A stretch of DNA of 64,000 nucleotides from Ariolimax columbianus (GCA_036924085.1 JAVGWX010000004.1:6758544-6822543), one strand, 5' to 3'. Shown: positions 11,801 to 23,713, counted from the first letter of the stretch. Numbers and translations: made by a program. Notes: generated from the letters alone by a model not told the origin.

Positions 11801-12890
11801 GGTTTTGGTCAATGGTATTACTAATTTCAGTATTCAAGATGGACTACAAAGTGATTTATTGTATACACAATTAAAAACATTTTAATTAAAACAGCATCCG
11901 TAATAACTAGTAAAGCTCGACACGGATCACCTTCGACGGTAAAATGGGTCATTGCGTTCCACTGGTCGATTACCGAATGCATCAGCCAGGAAGCACCTTG
12001 TCAGTAGGGTGTCAACTAACCAACATGTAGATTATCCATTGAGGCCCTGAAGCTCAGTGCATGCATGACATAGAACTGTTCAATTTGCACCAGACAAAAC
12101 CACCAATACAAAAACAACTCAACCTCTTCGATTAGCAAGCTAGAACATTAGTAGTATGTGTACCGTCATCTGCGATGGTCATCGAGCGATCATTAGATGA
12201 AATTAAAATACGAACCTTTGCTGATATAAAGCGAGCCACATAGGATATGGCCAAATGGAAAGAAGTAATGAGACGACCATTCAACCATTCTCAATACTGT
12301 TGAAGGAGATGATGAGCATGACGACTTGATGTGAGCCATTTGTAAAATATATACAGATACATATAAGAACAGAATGATATCTTAGATGTGGAACTATATC
12401 AAATTCCTTTGCACATTATGATCTCTCCCTGCAAAGAACTAGTACACTTTTCAAATTATGTAATCAAACCAAACACATGTTTCTGTTGATAATACGTCTT
12501 TAACAAACACACAAGTCCATCTCCTCTGGTATCCGTTGCAACTCTATTAGCATATGTAAAGTGATTTTGATATTTGATTAATTTTGAGAACCATGAATGA
12601 TATACATCAATTTATACAAACTTTCCTTAAGGCTAATAAACAAAATTCAAATATGAAATGAAAATTTATAAATTGAGTGGACTGTACACATTGTTCGGCA
12701 GATGTAAATTTTGCAAAATCAATAATTTGAATAACACAACTATTTTTGTTTGCAATCTGCTGTGGCATGTTCCGAGTTTTTATATTGCGACATAACTGTA
12801 GTTCGTTTAAGTTGTCTATAGCTCTGTAGAATTTGTTTATAACAGTTTCTTCCACAAAATTTAATATAAATACGACTAAGTGCTTCAAAT
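11801..12890. other. No recognisable feature
   Basis: AT-rich sequence. A 93-codon minus-strand frame at 12607-12888 has no known motif; it sits at the 3' side of the CR1-like debris that follows and may be part of it. Confidence 0.4.
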
Positions 12891-12899
12891 CAATTGTTT

Positions 12900-13400
12900 A
12901 ATGAATTAAATAACCATACTTCCTCATTTACAGCTCTCAGACTAAAAAAAACATTTCCCTAATATCGACTATGATATTTTTTTTAAAGAACTTCTCATAG
13001 TCTAATATATCCTTTTTTTGTTATTAACATACACAACTCTATACAATTGCAATGAATTAATTTCTTCTCTACATACTGCAGGCCACTTTTTCTGTGTCTT
13101 TCCTCAAAACTATAATTCAGAAATCCTACTGTGAGTGTTGCCGTTCTTCTGTGTACTTTTTATTCCTTTTCCTAATGGCTTCACACTTGAACACAATACT
13201 TTATTCTAGGTATATCTAGTGCGCTAACTATTATGTCTTTCATCTTCTATGTGGAATGTTTATTTGTAGCATTTGTAACATTACATTTCCATTCTGTCAC
13301 TGCTACCTGGACATTCTCAGTCTCTATACGTGCATGATCTATTTTAACCGCCATGTTCCTTTCCTTTTATAAATTCGATATTATTTTGTCTAGATTGAGA
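12900..13400 (-). mobile_element. CR1-like LINE fragment, 3' part
   Basis: Read on the minus strand, the sequence at 13060-13170 matches the tail of the CR1-like copies at 7140-7260 and 30420-30560, here degraded to residues such as NYSFEERxRK and the CTGCAGTATGTAGAGA stretch. Upstream (13260-13360) are remnants corresponding to the V-EAVKKANAML region. Stops are frequent. It is more diverged than the other two CR1 copies, so probably older. Confidence 0.6.
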
Positions 13401-13663
13401 ATGTTTCCCTCTCGTGTGCCATCGCTTTCAGTTCAATTGTAATGCGTCTGGTGTTATGTGTCCTATCCAATGTATGCAAACTTTTCTTTCATGTCATTGT
13501 TTATGCCACCTAAAGCCGGGTTGTTCTGTTATCCATGATATATTTGTTTACTCTGGTCAGGTCACACAAAATGCATTGTAGAATGTTGTTGTAGTTTGGT
13601 ATGGCTTAGCTTCGTTCGTTATCAATATCCCGATACCAAACCGTGAAAAGTCTTAAGTAGGAT

Positions 13664-13904
13664 AATGTAGTCCAAAGAACGGTAGGTGTTGTATAGTCGT
13701 TTACAGCTTGACGGCGATATTTGCATTTGTCGTTTGCATTTGTAGAGTCCCGGGTTAGCATTCTCTCTTCGATCCCTTCTCCTTAGCCAGTCTGCTCTGT
13801 GACATACTGTTATCCAGGATCACCGCGTGGAGGTGTAAAAGGGTCTTGACAGCTCTGGGTCGCTGACCACTGCAGCTTTTGCGATGCTCAGCGTCTTGAT
13901 CCCT
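13664..13904. repeat. Dispersed repeat R1, copy 2
   Basis: Second copy of the block series described at 7941-8190, same orientation, with about 17 extra bases in the middle. It contains CCCGGGTTAGCATTCTC, absent from copy 1. The family is not recognised. Confidence 0.65.
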
Positions 13905-13910
13905 TGTTGT

Positions 13911-14592
13911 AGTTTTAAAACTAATCTAACTTGGCAACACAGTCTTAACAAAACAAATGTAGACATGACTACTCCGTCGTGGTGAAGATAGACCTTCAGG
14001 TCAATTGCAATTTGGCTGGGAGATATGTCCATTGAGCTGCAACAGTTGATGTGACACAGGAAGGGTTGTCGTATATTTTTTTGAAGAAGTGGCAGACGAT
14101 TACTTTAATTATTTTTTGGTTGAGATGTAAATTTGTTTTTTCTAGAAACAGATTAGATCAGAATATATACTTAGCGTAGACCAATACAGCTTTTGTTTTT
14201 TGAAATGTGTGTTCAGCATTTTACAAATTGCTCTCACCGACATGTGCCAAAAATATATATTTTTTTTTAAGGATGATTATTTTTCACACATGTATGCATC
14301 TGCTGCATTTCAAAATGAGTCTCAGTGAAGTGGACGAGTTTGTAATGTACAACCATCTTTCAATAAGAAGAGTCGGAACGGTTTGTCAGTCATAATTTAG
14401 AATTGCTTTCACCTGCTGCCAATCGTGGCCCAAAAAAATGTAAATATTACATGCTAATGTAAATATCAAGTATCTTGAAAGAAGACATGACATGATTGCT
14501 TCTGTTATTTAAATGAACATGATTGAGATAGTGAATGTTAAAAAAAACAAATATTTTTTGCATTATACGTATTTATGTATTATTGATTCAAT
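13911..14592. other. No recognisable feature
   Basis: AT-rich sequence with T- and A-runs. No ORF, RNA gene or repeat could be supported. Confidence 0.45.
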
Positions 14593-15545
14593 TTGGAAAA
14601 CGGCGATTTTCTAATGTTTACATTTGACACAATCCTGGTCTATGTAAATGACATTACAGAGAATATACCAATAAAAGCCTATAGCTCAATGTTTGCAGAA
14701 GATCTGACTATGTGGACTTCTGAAAAGAATCTCACCATAGCAAGAAATCAGATGCAGCAGGCCCTACCATCGGTGGAAGAGTGGGCGAACTCATGGCTGG
14801 TCAAAATAAACGAGGAAAATATACACTATTCTCGCTTTCAAACAATCCCCAAAACACCAAATTAAGTCTTAGCGACAAATACCTGCAGCCAAACGAAAAC
14901 CCAAACAACCTGAGAGTCACATTTGATCGGTGCATGATATGGAAAAGTCAGATCGAGAGAAAGCGAATGACAGCCAGAAAAAGAATGGCAATCATGAGGA
15001 AACTTGCTGGAACAAGCTGTGGAGCAGCCGAAAGAATACTAAGGAAACTGTACACTGGAAGAGTGAGCCATCCCACTGCAACATCCAAGGCGACGAGGAG
15101 GCAGACAGACTGGCACAAGAAGGTGCAGAACTACCACAACCAGATACTAGTATGACATACGAAGAGTCAAAACAGCTTATTAGAGCTAGATACATTACCA
15201 CCTTGGAAACCGAACATACTGGCTACACCAAAAACGATGAACAGAAGTGAGCAGGTCGTGGTCTTTAGACTTCGTACTGGCCACAATAGACTCAGGTACC
15301 ACCTATTCAACAAATTGAAGACATGTGGCACTGACGAATGCCCGTTTTGTACCGGGAAAATGACCGCTGAGCATTCTCTGCAAAATTGCCCGACATACGA
15401 GGATCAGAGAGAGCAGATGTGGCCATCACCAGTGGCAACACTAGTCAAGCTCTATAGCAGTGTCGACAGCCTCAGGGTGACCGCTGCGTTTTTCGAAAAA
15501 AATAATGGTTGCTGTCTGACTGCGAACGAGGAAGAAGAAGAAGAT
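14593..15545 (+). mobile_element. I-like (RNase-H-bearing) LINE, internally deleted copy
   Basis: Second-best copy of the element at 46690-50349. It begins in the RT near VYVNDITENI and carries the catalytic box as FAED (14692-14703) where the main copy has FADD. It continues through WANSWLVKIN and a KSQIER-x-RM region to LYTGRVS (15050). There it jumps directly to SHCNIQGDEEADRLAQEG (15070-15120), the end of the RNase H domain, so the RT C-terminus and the RNase H core are missing. The zinc-finger region GTDECPFCTGKMTAEHSLQNCP follows (15330-15400), and the copy ends in a GAAGAAGAAGAAGA tail at 15530-15545. A further small deletion near 15240 removes about eight residues. Non-functional. Confidence 0.85.
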
Positions 15546-17178
15546 TCAGTTTTAAAGATGCACATGCAATTTGAAATTGACAAAGATTGTCGATATACTA
15601 TATAAATATTACTTATGATATTGTGAAGAAATTCATGTTACATCTGCTCTACGATATTGTTAGTGACCCATCAACGTTCATTGGGACATGTTTATGTTCC
15701 AACACTTCCTCAAAGAGTGCATATATGCAACTAAAGAAATTGTTAATGGTTACTGCATTTACATTAGCATGATAAAAACGATATGTTCAAATTCTAAATG
15801 TGAAGGTATTCATTAACATTATTTTTTTGGTTAAATCTAATGCCCAGTTCAATTTCAAACAATGCTGTGTAAATGTGTATTTTCAAAGATTGTTAACGGT
15901 TTGTTTTTCTGGATTATACTGGTGAAGGGACTCCCTTTTCCTCCTTAGACAATAACATTTTTGGGCGACAGCAGGACGTATTGGCATGTGTATGTGTGTA
16001 TATGTTTGTAATATGTTATTGTTCGTGTTCTACTCTGTCAGTTTTTGCAGTACACTTTCTGAAGAAATGGTTATCTTAGGCCAAACTCTAGACATCTGCA
16101 TTGGAAATGAACATGACGTCATGTCGAACCAGTGATGATGTGATTACAAAGAAAGCGTACGCACTACACACATGCACATTCTGGACATCATATCATGCTG
16201 TATTAAATAGCAAATTACTCAACAAACAATTGGAAATAATGATTTATTGTTAGACATGGATTACATATGTGTTTAGAGGGTCAGCAGTTATGTAGCAATG
16301 AAATACTTTTCAAAAGTCCTGTCACAAATTGAGCTCATACATAAATTATATTACTTGTGTATTTGTTTGGTCAATCTACATACATAACTCACATTTCTAG
16401 GGATTACTTTGGCATGGTGGTGGACATCTCACTTTAAAAAATGCGTTTTTATATTTACTTAATTCTTGGAATTTTAAGTAACCATCACTTAAATCTTTTC
16501 CTTAGAATGAAGTCTCTTTATTTTGTCACATGTCCATTTCGATTGTTGTTATAAGTTTGACAACATTTCATTAAAACTAATGACGTATATACATGGGTGG
16601 ACATATTTCTTGAAATTGCCAGCAATCGATTGCATATCCTTGTAAAAGTGTAATATTTTAACAAGTCACACTTTGCAATGGCTAATTCCATTTTTATTAA
16701 AATGTGTTTGTCGAATAAATGTATTGTAAAAAGGCAACACAATCTTTATCAAAGCTGTTTACATATGTTAATGTTGGCTTTTTTTTCTCCAAATGGCTTT
16801 TATCAAAGTTCCATGTGGTCATATTTTTTATTATTTCAGTTCTAACTGATATTCAGTATCATTGTACACATTTTGAAAAAAAGTAATAAACGGTTGTATT
16901 TATATTTGTTATCACCATGTGCTGTCTTTGTATTAATTCATCCAGTGTTGCCGTACGACAATAATGAATGTTACTGTTTTTGATATTGTGCACAGTTCAA
17001 ATGATTGGCAGATGTTCTGCACGGATCAGCTGGTTATTATTATTATTACTTGAATTAATAATAGAATTAACACTAATATGTTTATACATTCGGGACGCGT
17101 GTGAAGAATTCGCAGCTGAGAAGACAAAGTGAAGCATTAAACACGCTTTTCTAAAGCATCTCGGTACAACGTATTGTC
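15546..17178. other. No recognisable feature
   Basis: About 1.6 kb of AT-rich, apparently unique sequence. Short frames on both strands are unconvincing. T-rich runs occur at about 16790 and 16860, and an ATTATTATTATTACT stretch near 17037. Confidence 0.45.
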
Positions 17179-17179
17179 A

Positions 17180-17452
17180 TTTCTTGTATTTTTTCTTTTT
17201 TTTGTTTTGTTTTGCGTTCGCCTTATTTCTCTATTCCCCAAGGCGGTGTGCGTTGCACTGTGGTTTTTATTTTGCGCCTGTCGGCCCAGTGCATCCGACT
17301 TCAGCACGCATTTTATGTAAGGGTCTGCTTCCTCCTGCATTTTCTAAGGGTTTGCTTCCCCGGGGTAACGGCCGGTGCTGTGATGGGGATCGAACCAAGC
17401 ACCTTCTGGTTGTGAGCCGTGCCACTTAACCACTAGGCCACGCCGTCCCTCA
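17180..17452 (-). mobile_element. tRNA-derived SINE
   Basis: On the minus strand the element starts near 17452 with GGGACGGCGTGGCCTAGTGG. A polymerase III A box (TGGCCTAGTGGTTAAGT) maps to about 17424-17440 and a perfect-looking B box (GGTTCGATCCC) to 17386-17396. The stretch between them resembles a tRNA anticodon arm with loop CTCACAA, suggesting a tRNA-Val(CAC)-like ancestor; this is tentative. A GC-rich body follows (17220-17380), then an A-rich tail (CAAAACAAAACAAAAAAAAG) reading toward 17180. The head is too diverged and long-tailed to be a functional tRNA gene. The tail type suggests mobilisation by a LINE, but I cannot say which. Confidence 0.85.
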
Positions 17453-17564
17453 TTTCTTGTCTGAAAACAGTAATTGGATACCACACTGCGTAAAGACTAG
17501 ACATGGAAAAATCATGAGATATTACTTCACCTAACTGTATGAATCATAGTACGAAATCTGCATT

Positions 17565-17579
17565 CCCCCCCCCCCCCCC
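17565..17579. repeat. Poly-C run
   Basis: An uninterrupted run of 15 C followed by GACCCCTCGACC. Such runs are often miscounted in assemblies. Confidence 0.9.
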
Positions 17580-17639
17580 GACCCCTCGACCACCTCAACC
17601 ACGTTACCGCAGAAGAAATCTTAGTGTAGAAAATTTAAA

Positions 17640-19080
17640 AGTGCAGGACGACATCTTTTTTCTCCACATCAGTAGAACATCCTGGTTTAACGCAGTTTTA
17701 AAAAAAATCTTCTCACATAAAGAAAAAGATAATGAAAATATTGGCAACTATTGGCCAATCACGCTTCTCCAGGTATCCTACAACATTCACGACATGTAAA
17801 CCTGGTACATGACAGAGACATATGGCGTGCGATTCTGGAGATGTCTTCATGTGCGCGCAAACGACCTCACCAGTTATGAGATAACTTGACCTGACATTAA
17901 ACGTGCTAAAATCCCTCAGACACTTAACGCAGCGTAACATAAAGGATCTCGTCGCAGTTACATACTATTAGACCTTAAGCTTAAAATGTTTGCGACAGAT
18001 CGAATCATACTGATATGATCATAGCCCACTAATCTACACCTTCGTCGACTTCAAGAAAGCATTTGGCTCTGTAAAACAAAAATTCGTTGGACAGTTTCTA
18101 ATAAAAAACGCGGTCCTCCCAAGGTACATGTGTCCTTGATGACTGTTAGACATATAGCACTAATAGACTTCAGGCCTACATAAGACTGGGGGAAGTACCC
18201 ATACATAAAGGAGTTAGTCAAGGGGATTCCATGTTGCTGATTCTTTTTTTCTTGGAATCCGTGATCAGTCAATGCGATTTCGGATATCAATTGAAAAATC
18301 GTAAAGGACAGCCGACTAAATCACCTTCGCTTTACGGATGACCAAGAACTCATCACAGAGGTCGTCACAGACACACATTACTTAATGACATCGCTTCACT
18401 TTGAGATAAATGCAGCAGAACACGAACAGAACCCAATCGCTTTGCTTCACACGATACAGTTACCCTCGATTGCTGTAGGTCGTATAAAGTGTATGAGTAC
18501 ATCTACTTTTAACCTCATAATCAACATGAAGAACGACAAATTCAAACATGTAAAGATGGCGTCTCTCGAGCCCCCCTGATAGCACATATATATATACTTT
18601 TCTGGACAAAAGCCACAACCAGAACTGCATACCTCTGTTGAACTCCCCAGTGCAACATGCAGTATGATGTGCAGCTGAAACAAATCCATTCAAAGAAATT
18701 CATGTTCGGCCTAATACTTCATAGAAAGCGAACATAATGTCTACTCACCTCTGACATGAGTCAATTGTACATGTTGGAAGATGCAGTTACTTATACAGGC
18801 AGTCTAACAACGTTAGACAGGTCAGGTAAAGCAAATAATGGACAATCGATTAAGCACAACGACATCAATATGGAATCCTAGAAACACGAAGCGACTACCA
18901 CGCTGTTCCGACTCCCTCACTATATACCTCCATATTCATGATTTTACAGCTGGACGGATGATTGACCAAGGCTCCAATGCGATCCATAACGTAGACTGCC
19001 GAAAAAGAAGTTTGAACCAGCAAATGTGCAACCGTTTTTGAAAGACTGGTTATCCAATAATCCAGTAACACATCCACTAA
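17640..19080 (+). mobile_element. RTE-1-like LINE, heavily decayed RT
   Basis: Several RT motifs appear in order across shifting frames: NENIGNYWPITLL (17735-17770), FVDFKKAFGSV (18040-18075), a KEGV-QGD-like segment near 18210, and RLNHLRFTDDQELI (about 18315-18350), in which the catalytic FADD reads FTDD. The LNHLRFADD wording is characteristic of RTE-1-type elements. Between the first two motifs, at about 17810-17940, lies a block similar to 55250-55340 that belongs to a 3' end of another RTE-like element, so the copy is itself a mosaic. 18600-19080 is coding-like but without clear motifs. Confidence 0.6.
17810..17940 (+). mobile_element. Inserted fragment of an RTE-like 3' end
   Basis: Reversed, this stretch matches + strand 55250-55345 around ACAGGTCAGGTCATCTGGTA, GGTGAGGTCGTT and ATGAAGACATC. 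There it forms the 3' end of a minus-strand RTE-like element. Here it splits the RT motifs of another copy. Confidence 0.5.
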
Positions 19081-19329
19081 TGCATTTTACTTACTATTTA
19101 CTTTTCTTATATATTGTACCTTGTCGTATGGTAAAAGTCCGGTGTTCGTCATCTTGACTGGCGTGTCGTTTTCCTCCAACAGGTCGCCTACCATGGTGCA
19201 TGCGTGTGGCAGGTATTTGCTTGTCATTAAGTGTATTTGATCATGGACATCATATCACCTTCAAGTTTTGGTATCGCTGTATCACAATATTATCAGAGTT
19301 TTGTTTCTGCATCTGGTCACATCAGACCG

Positions 19330-21030
19330 AAGCCTATTTACAGTTCTCCATGTTGGATATGGTAGGTGTTCTCCTGATGCGACCTACTCCTGTAGCTTCA
19401 TAGAGTTGGAAGATATTCCTAGGACAGGTTACATTTTGTGTTTTACCAAACTCCCTCTAGACGTGTCTCATTTTCTACAATTGATGTCCGTATATTTGAT
19501 GTATTGAAACATTGATATGTTTATCTCTTTACTAAACTACATCTAGACGTTTCTTTATTCTCTAATTGGTTTTTATATAGTTGATGTCCTGAAACGTTGG
19601 TCTGTTTGTCTCTCTCAACGTATGCTACACTGCTACTTCAGTCCCAGGAACGGCGATATTCAAAGAATGGGGTATATTTGTGTTCAACTGGTTTAACAAT
19701 ATAATTACGACTCATGCTGTCACATTCATTGCAGTAATTACGTTAATGGCGTGCGCATACGTTGTTCACACTGGTCCCACTCAGGTAGTGTGCCGATGTC
19801 GAGATGATAAACGGCTGTGCTGTCCGTGGCGTTCGGATAGATATGCTATTGGTGTTGTTCCATCCAGAGATGTTCTGTTTGATCTACTGGCAATGCGTTG
19901 CCTTCAATGCCAGTGTGACTTCTAGTTTGAAATCATGAACATGTTGTTGCAGTGTCCCAGTCCATGCCCGTGTCATATGATATGTATTGTTCTGTTGGCC
20001 TTCCTGGATCCAATGTGGTAAACACCTATTTGGGTTCTATTTGGGTTTGGTGTTTCGGTGGATTTTAATGACAGTATCTCCCGAGTTCTTAAGAGCGCTG
20101 GTCATCTTCTATTCAACCGTATGGAAACGTGTTCCTTATGCCACGACTGACGTATCGTTGACATATGTGAATCGCATCGCCCCTGTAATCGTCGGATGGC
20201 CATTTGTTAATTTATTAAACAACAGTGGTGCCACTACACTACCTGGCTCAAGACCATGTTTGTGTCTTTCTCCTATTCAAATTTAGCAGTCATGGGTAGG
20301 CTATTTGTGTTTGCTCTTGTTTGGATGACTATCTTAGCTACTTTTTCTGGTTCATGTTCAATGTTCTTCATTATTCTCCATTGTATAGCTCTGCTCTACT
20401 TATCTTTAAGCTATCTACTAATTAAAACCATTTGTTCGTTTCAGAATTCGATATATAATGTATGTGGACTTATGCGGTCATTCGGAGGTCATCTGAGAAA
20501 ATACCATGTTTGTACAGTTCTTTGCAATGTTCATATTTGAAATTAATGCGTTCATTGATGGAGTATTTTTGTCTGCAGTGCATTGGGATTGGCCGTTTGT
20601 ATATATATTCAACGTGTTCTATTAACGAATATCATTTTGTGTAATATAATTGAATTTTTAAGATATCGTTATCCAGGTAACTTGTGAACAGGCCCAATTT
20701 AACTTTCCTAAAATTACAGCGACTTTTAAAATGACACTGTTTTGGGTCAAACGATTGACATGATGACAAATGTAATGGGCCTGAATTGTGTTAGCAAGAT
20801 CTGTTCCTCGATAGTCTTCATTGCCTTGCGTGGTCTCGTGTCATTCCAGAGTATGATATCTGAATTGTAACATGTTTCTCATCAGCCAATATTGAAGGAT
20901 GACTGACATTTTGGATGCGTAGGTGAAGATTATTTAGCTCTGCCCATTTCTCTAGTTCTTCTAATTCCGAGTCGGTGGGATCGTACACCCATGTTGTGAA
21001 TATCCTATTACTTTTCTGACAGCATGTCGT
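19330..21030 (-). mobile_element. Jockey-superfamily LINE, decayed endonuclease and RT
   Basis: Read on the minus strand from about 21030: an endonuclease C-terminal region (DSELEELEKWAELNNLHL near 20950, then RCNFRKVKLGLFTSYLDNDI near 20690, matching the W-NFRKA-W-F linker after the endonuclease). Further on comes an RT segment with EPGSVVAPLLFN (about 20240) and YVNDTSVVAQGTRFHTVE (about 20130-20160), then a PNP-K-Q linker and FHLD-P near 20000. The wording is that of Jockey/CR1-superfamily ORF2. Frameshifts and stops occur every 50-100 bases. The + strand frames of 60-100 codons in this interval are shadows of it. Confidence 0.55.
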
Positions 21031-21799
21031 CTAACGTAATGCGTTTCCTTGAACATAATTATGTTTTGGGTGATTTATTCAATGAGGAGTGAGTGTCCAA
21101 AAGGGCTTCAATTATTGCTTGCTGAAAAGTAGGACAGCGCATCCAGTCCCCTTTAATGCATATGTTTTTTTAATGTTAGGAAGAAATAAACACACAGCAC
21201 ACGACGTGACGACAGCGGTGACGAGGTGCGTTTAGCAGTCTGTCTAAATGACAATCGTCTGTTTTGACAATAGAAATAAAGGCATACACGCTTTTGTTGT
21301 GTTTTATCCACATGCATTTATGTGCATGATTTGTTCTTGATTGTAAGAATGTCGATGTTTTATTTGAAGGTTTGAACTGATAAATGTATATGTAACTCTT
21401 GTTTGACTAACAATGCACGTCGACAGTGTTAATGTTGTTTATCGATAACCACTTCACCCCTATCTATCGGTATTATGATAACGATGTGTACCCTCAATTA
21501 CAAGGACTGCGCATAAATGCGTGTAAATAATAATTATCTAGCAAACGGTTCGCGAGACATAAATGTGTATTCGTGTCAAGGTTATCACAATTTTTAGAAG
21601 GACTCCTGGTGGGTATCGTTTGTGTCCAGTTAATCGTTCCAAACCAAAACACAGACAGACATACGCAAAACCAATCGGAGTACAGCAATGCAGTACAAAC
21701 CAACAATGATAATTTTAGGTAGTCATACAGCAACACATGTTATTCTAAATCATACATTTCTAGCTCCATTTAATCAGTAAATGTATTTTACATTTTCAG
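21031..21799. other. Intron-like sequence, no recognisable feature
   Basis: AT-rich sequence upstream of the membrane exon. It ends in ATGTATTTTACATTTTCAG, a good 3' splice site. Confidence 0.45.
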
Positions 21800-21906
21800 A
21801 ATCAATACCATTCTGGTTGTACATTATACCACTACTTCCAATAGTATTGTTATTGTATTTCTTCATTTCGGCGAATAGACGTGCTGCCAGAATAGACCTT
21901 GGATAG
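21800..21906 (+). CDS. Candidate terminal exon: transmembrane segment and short cytoplasmic tail
   Basis: Follows a strong acceptor (TATTTTACATTTTCAG, AG at 21798-21799). Two bases complete a split codon, so it enters in phase 1 and is compatible with the donors at 3806 and 8531. It then encodes 34 residues and a TAG at 21904-21906: SIPFWLYIIPLLPIVLLLYF, then FISANRR, then AARIDLG. This is a membrane span of about 18-20 hydrophobic residues followed by an Arg-rich stop-transfer sequence, i.e. type I topology. It is too short to be noticed as an ORF. MEGF/scavenger-receptor-like proteins end this way, though vertebrate members have longer tails. Linkage to the EGF exons is inferred from strand, phase and topology; other exons may lie between, or the true exon could use a donor before the stop. 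Confidence 0.6.
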
Positions 21907-22621
21907 AGGCGTCACACCTACTGCATACACAGAAAAGGTGTCGTGATTGGAGGTACCAAGAGCGACCTTTATAGTTTTGAATTTGTGATTTCGGAAACTT
22001 TAACTATTAACTCGTCATGTGCCCGATTGCAGTGATAAGTCAGTCAGTCAGTTCATCCTTATTCACTTTCACTATTACACGAAACACCGTCATTGTAAAG
22101 AGATTATTAAACTTAATCAAACTGCAATGCGTAGAGTTCCATTAATGTTGCAGTTTTATCGTATAGTTTGGACGTTTAGTTTGTTAGTGTCCAATTACAT
22201 CTGAATCTGTGTGGGCTTATGACTACATTTCTCAACAATTGCAGAAAACATTTACAGGTTTTGCTCAGAAATTCTGCCAGATGTGACAACTTTTCATAAC
22301 ATAAATCTTGCAATATGTTACTAGCATTATGTAAGTAAACTAAGACTTAAAGCATACATTGATTGCATGTTAGAGAATGGCTGTCCTTTTTTTATTACCC
22401 ATCATCTTCCCATGCACATTACAATGGTGTCATCTTGATCCTACTTCCGGTGTAGTTAGTGAAAGTAATGATTTTCCCATCACGTGTTGAAGAGTGCTTG
22501 CGTACATACATATACCCATATGTTTCATGCAAGCATATTAGCAATATAAACAATGACATTGGTTCTTGCCGTACTGTTTAAGTTAATGGTTGAACAATTA
22601 GAACTTAGATTATAGGGATGA

Positions 22622-22627
22622 AATAAA
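22622..22627 (+). promoter_or_regulatory. Candidate polyadenylation signal
   Basis: An AATAAA hexamer about 0.7 kb after the stop of the membrane exon. In AT-rich DNA this motif is common by chance, so it is only a candidate for the 3' end of the EGF-receptor transcript. Confidence 0.2.
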
Positions 22628-22849
22628 ATACATGTAAAGCAAATTGTTTATTTTCAAATGTCAAACAATGGTGCTGGAAATTATTCGTCACTTAAATAAT
22701 TAAAAATGTATTAACTAATACCATGAACTAATTATGAATTAAAAATCATTAGCAAAAATAAACCAAACAAAATCAAAAAAAAAAAAATTCAGCGCTATCG
22801 ATGACATTGTCATTTTACATTACATTTATTAAACACAAATACATTATAT

Positions 22850-23045
<196 letters not shown>

Positions 23046-23633
23046 ACCTACTTGTCTCTCGGCCTGTCTGACTGTATGTGTTTCTGCTTGCCTGTCTTCC
23101 TGTTTGTGATTATGTATGTCTGTCTATATATGTTCTTGCGTGCCGAATACGGCGCATAAGGTAGAAACATATGATCTCCAGTTGGAACGGAAGACGGATG
23201 TTGTTGATTCTAAGAAAGTGTTAAATTTATCTCCATCTTTTGTTTTTTTCTGATGGACTCATGTAGTTGGTTTGTGTCTGTTCTTCTCGACTCATTAGTT
23301 ATAAACTGGTTCCAGCGAATATGATATACTTTTCTAGACATACATTTTCAGATATTTAGGTAAATAAAACGTGTCAGCGCCTCTGTTGTCTTTCTAGCTT
23401 TTACATATATTGTCAAGACTGATATTACGATTTGATTAAATAGTCTGAGCTTGGTATGTTTGCTAAATGTCGTTGATTTCCAGATGTTGGTTAACTGATT
23501 AAAGGTTCTTGCTACCAAAGACATTCTGGTTCTAATTTCAATCGTGGCACTTTATGTTATTACATTTACCACGTGTGTGAAGAATTATGCATTCATGTTA
23601 TGGTGATTTACCCTATAGCTGACAATTGGCAAA

Positions 23634-23635
<2 letters not shown>

Positions 23636-23710
<75 letters not shown>
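23636..23710. repeat. (TA)n microsatellite
   Basis: A pure TA run of about 37 units. Confidence 0.95.

Positions 23711-23713
<3 letters not shown>

Noticed and set aside
13820..14032. A minus-strand 70-codon frame as a hAT-like transposase remnant
   Set aside because: I considered it because of a few hAT-like residues, but no motif order could be matched; it overlaps dispersed repeat R1.
17380..17452. A functional tRNA gene on the minus strand
   Set aside because: A and B boxes are present but the acceptor stem does not close and the sequence continues into a SINE body and A-rich tail.
19680..20540. Several 80-99 codon + strand frames with hydrophobic stretches
   Set aside because: They overlap minus-strand RT debris and have no splice, start or domain support.
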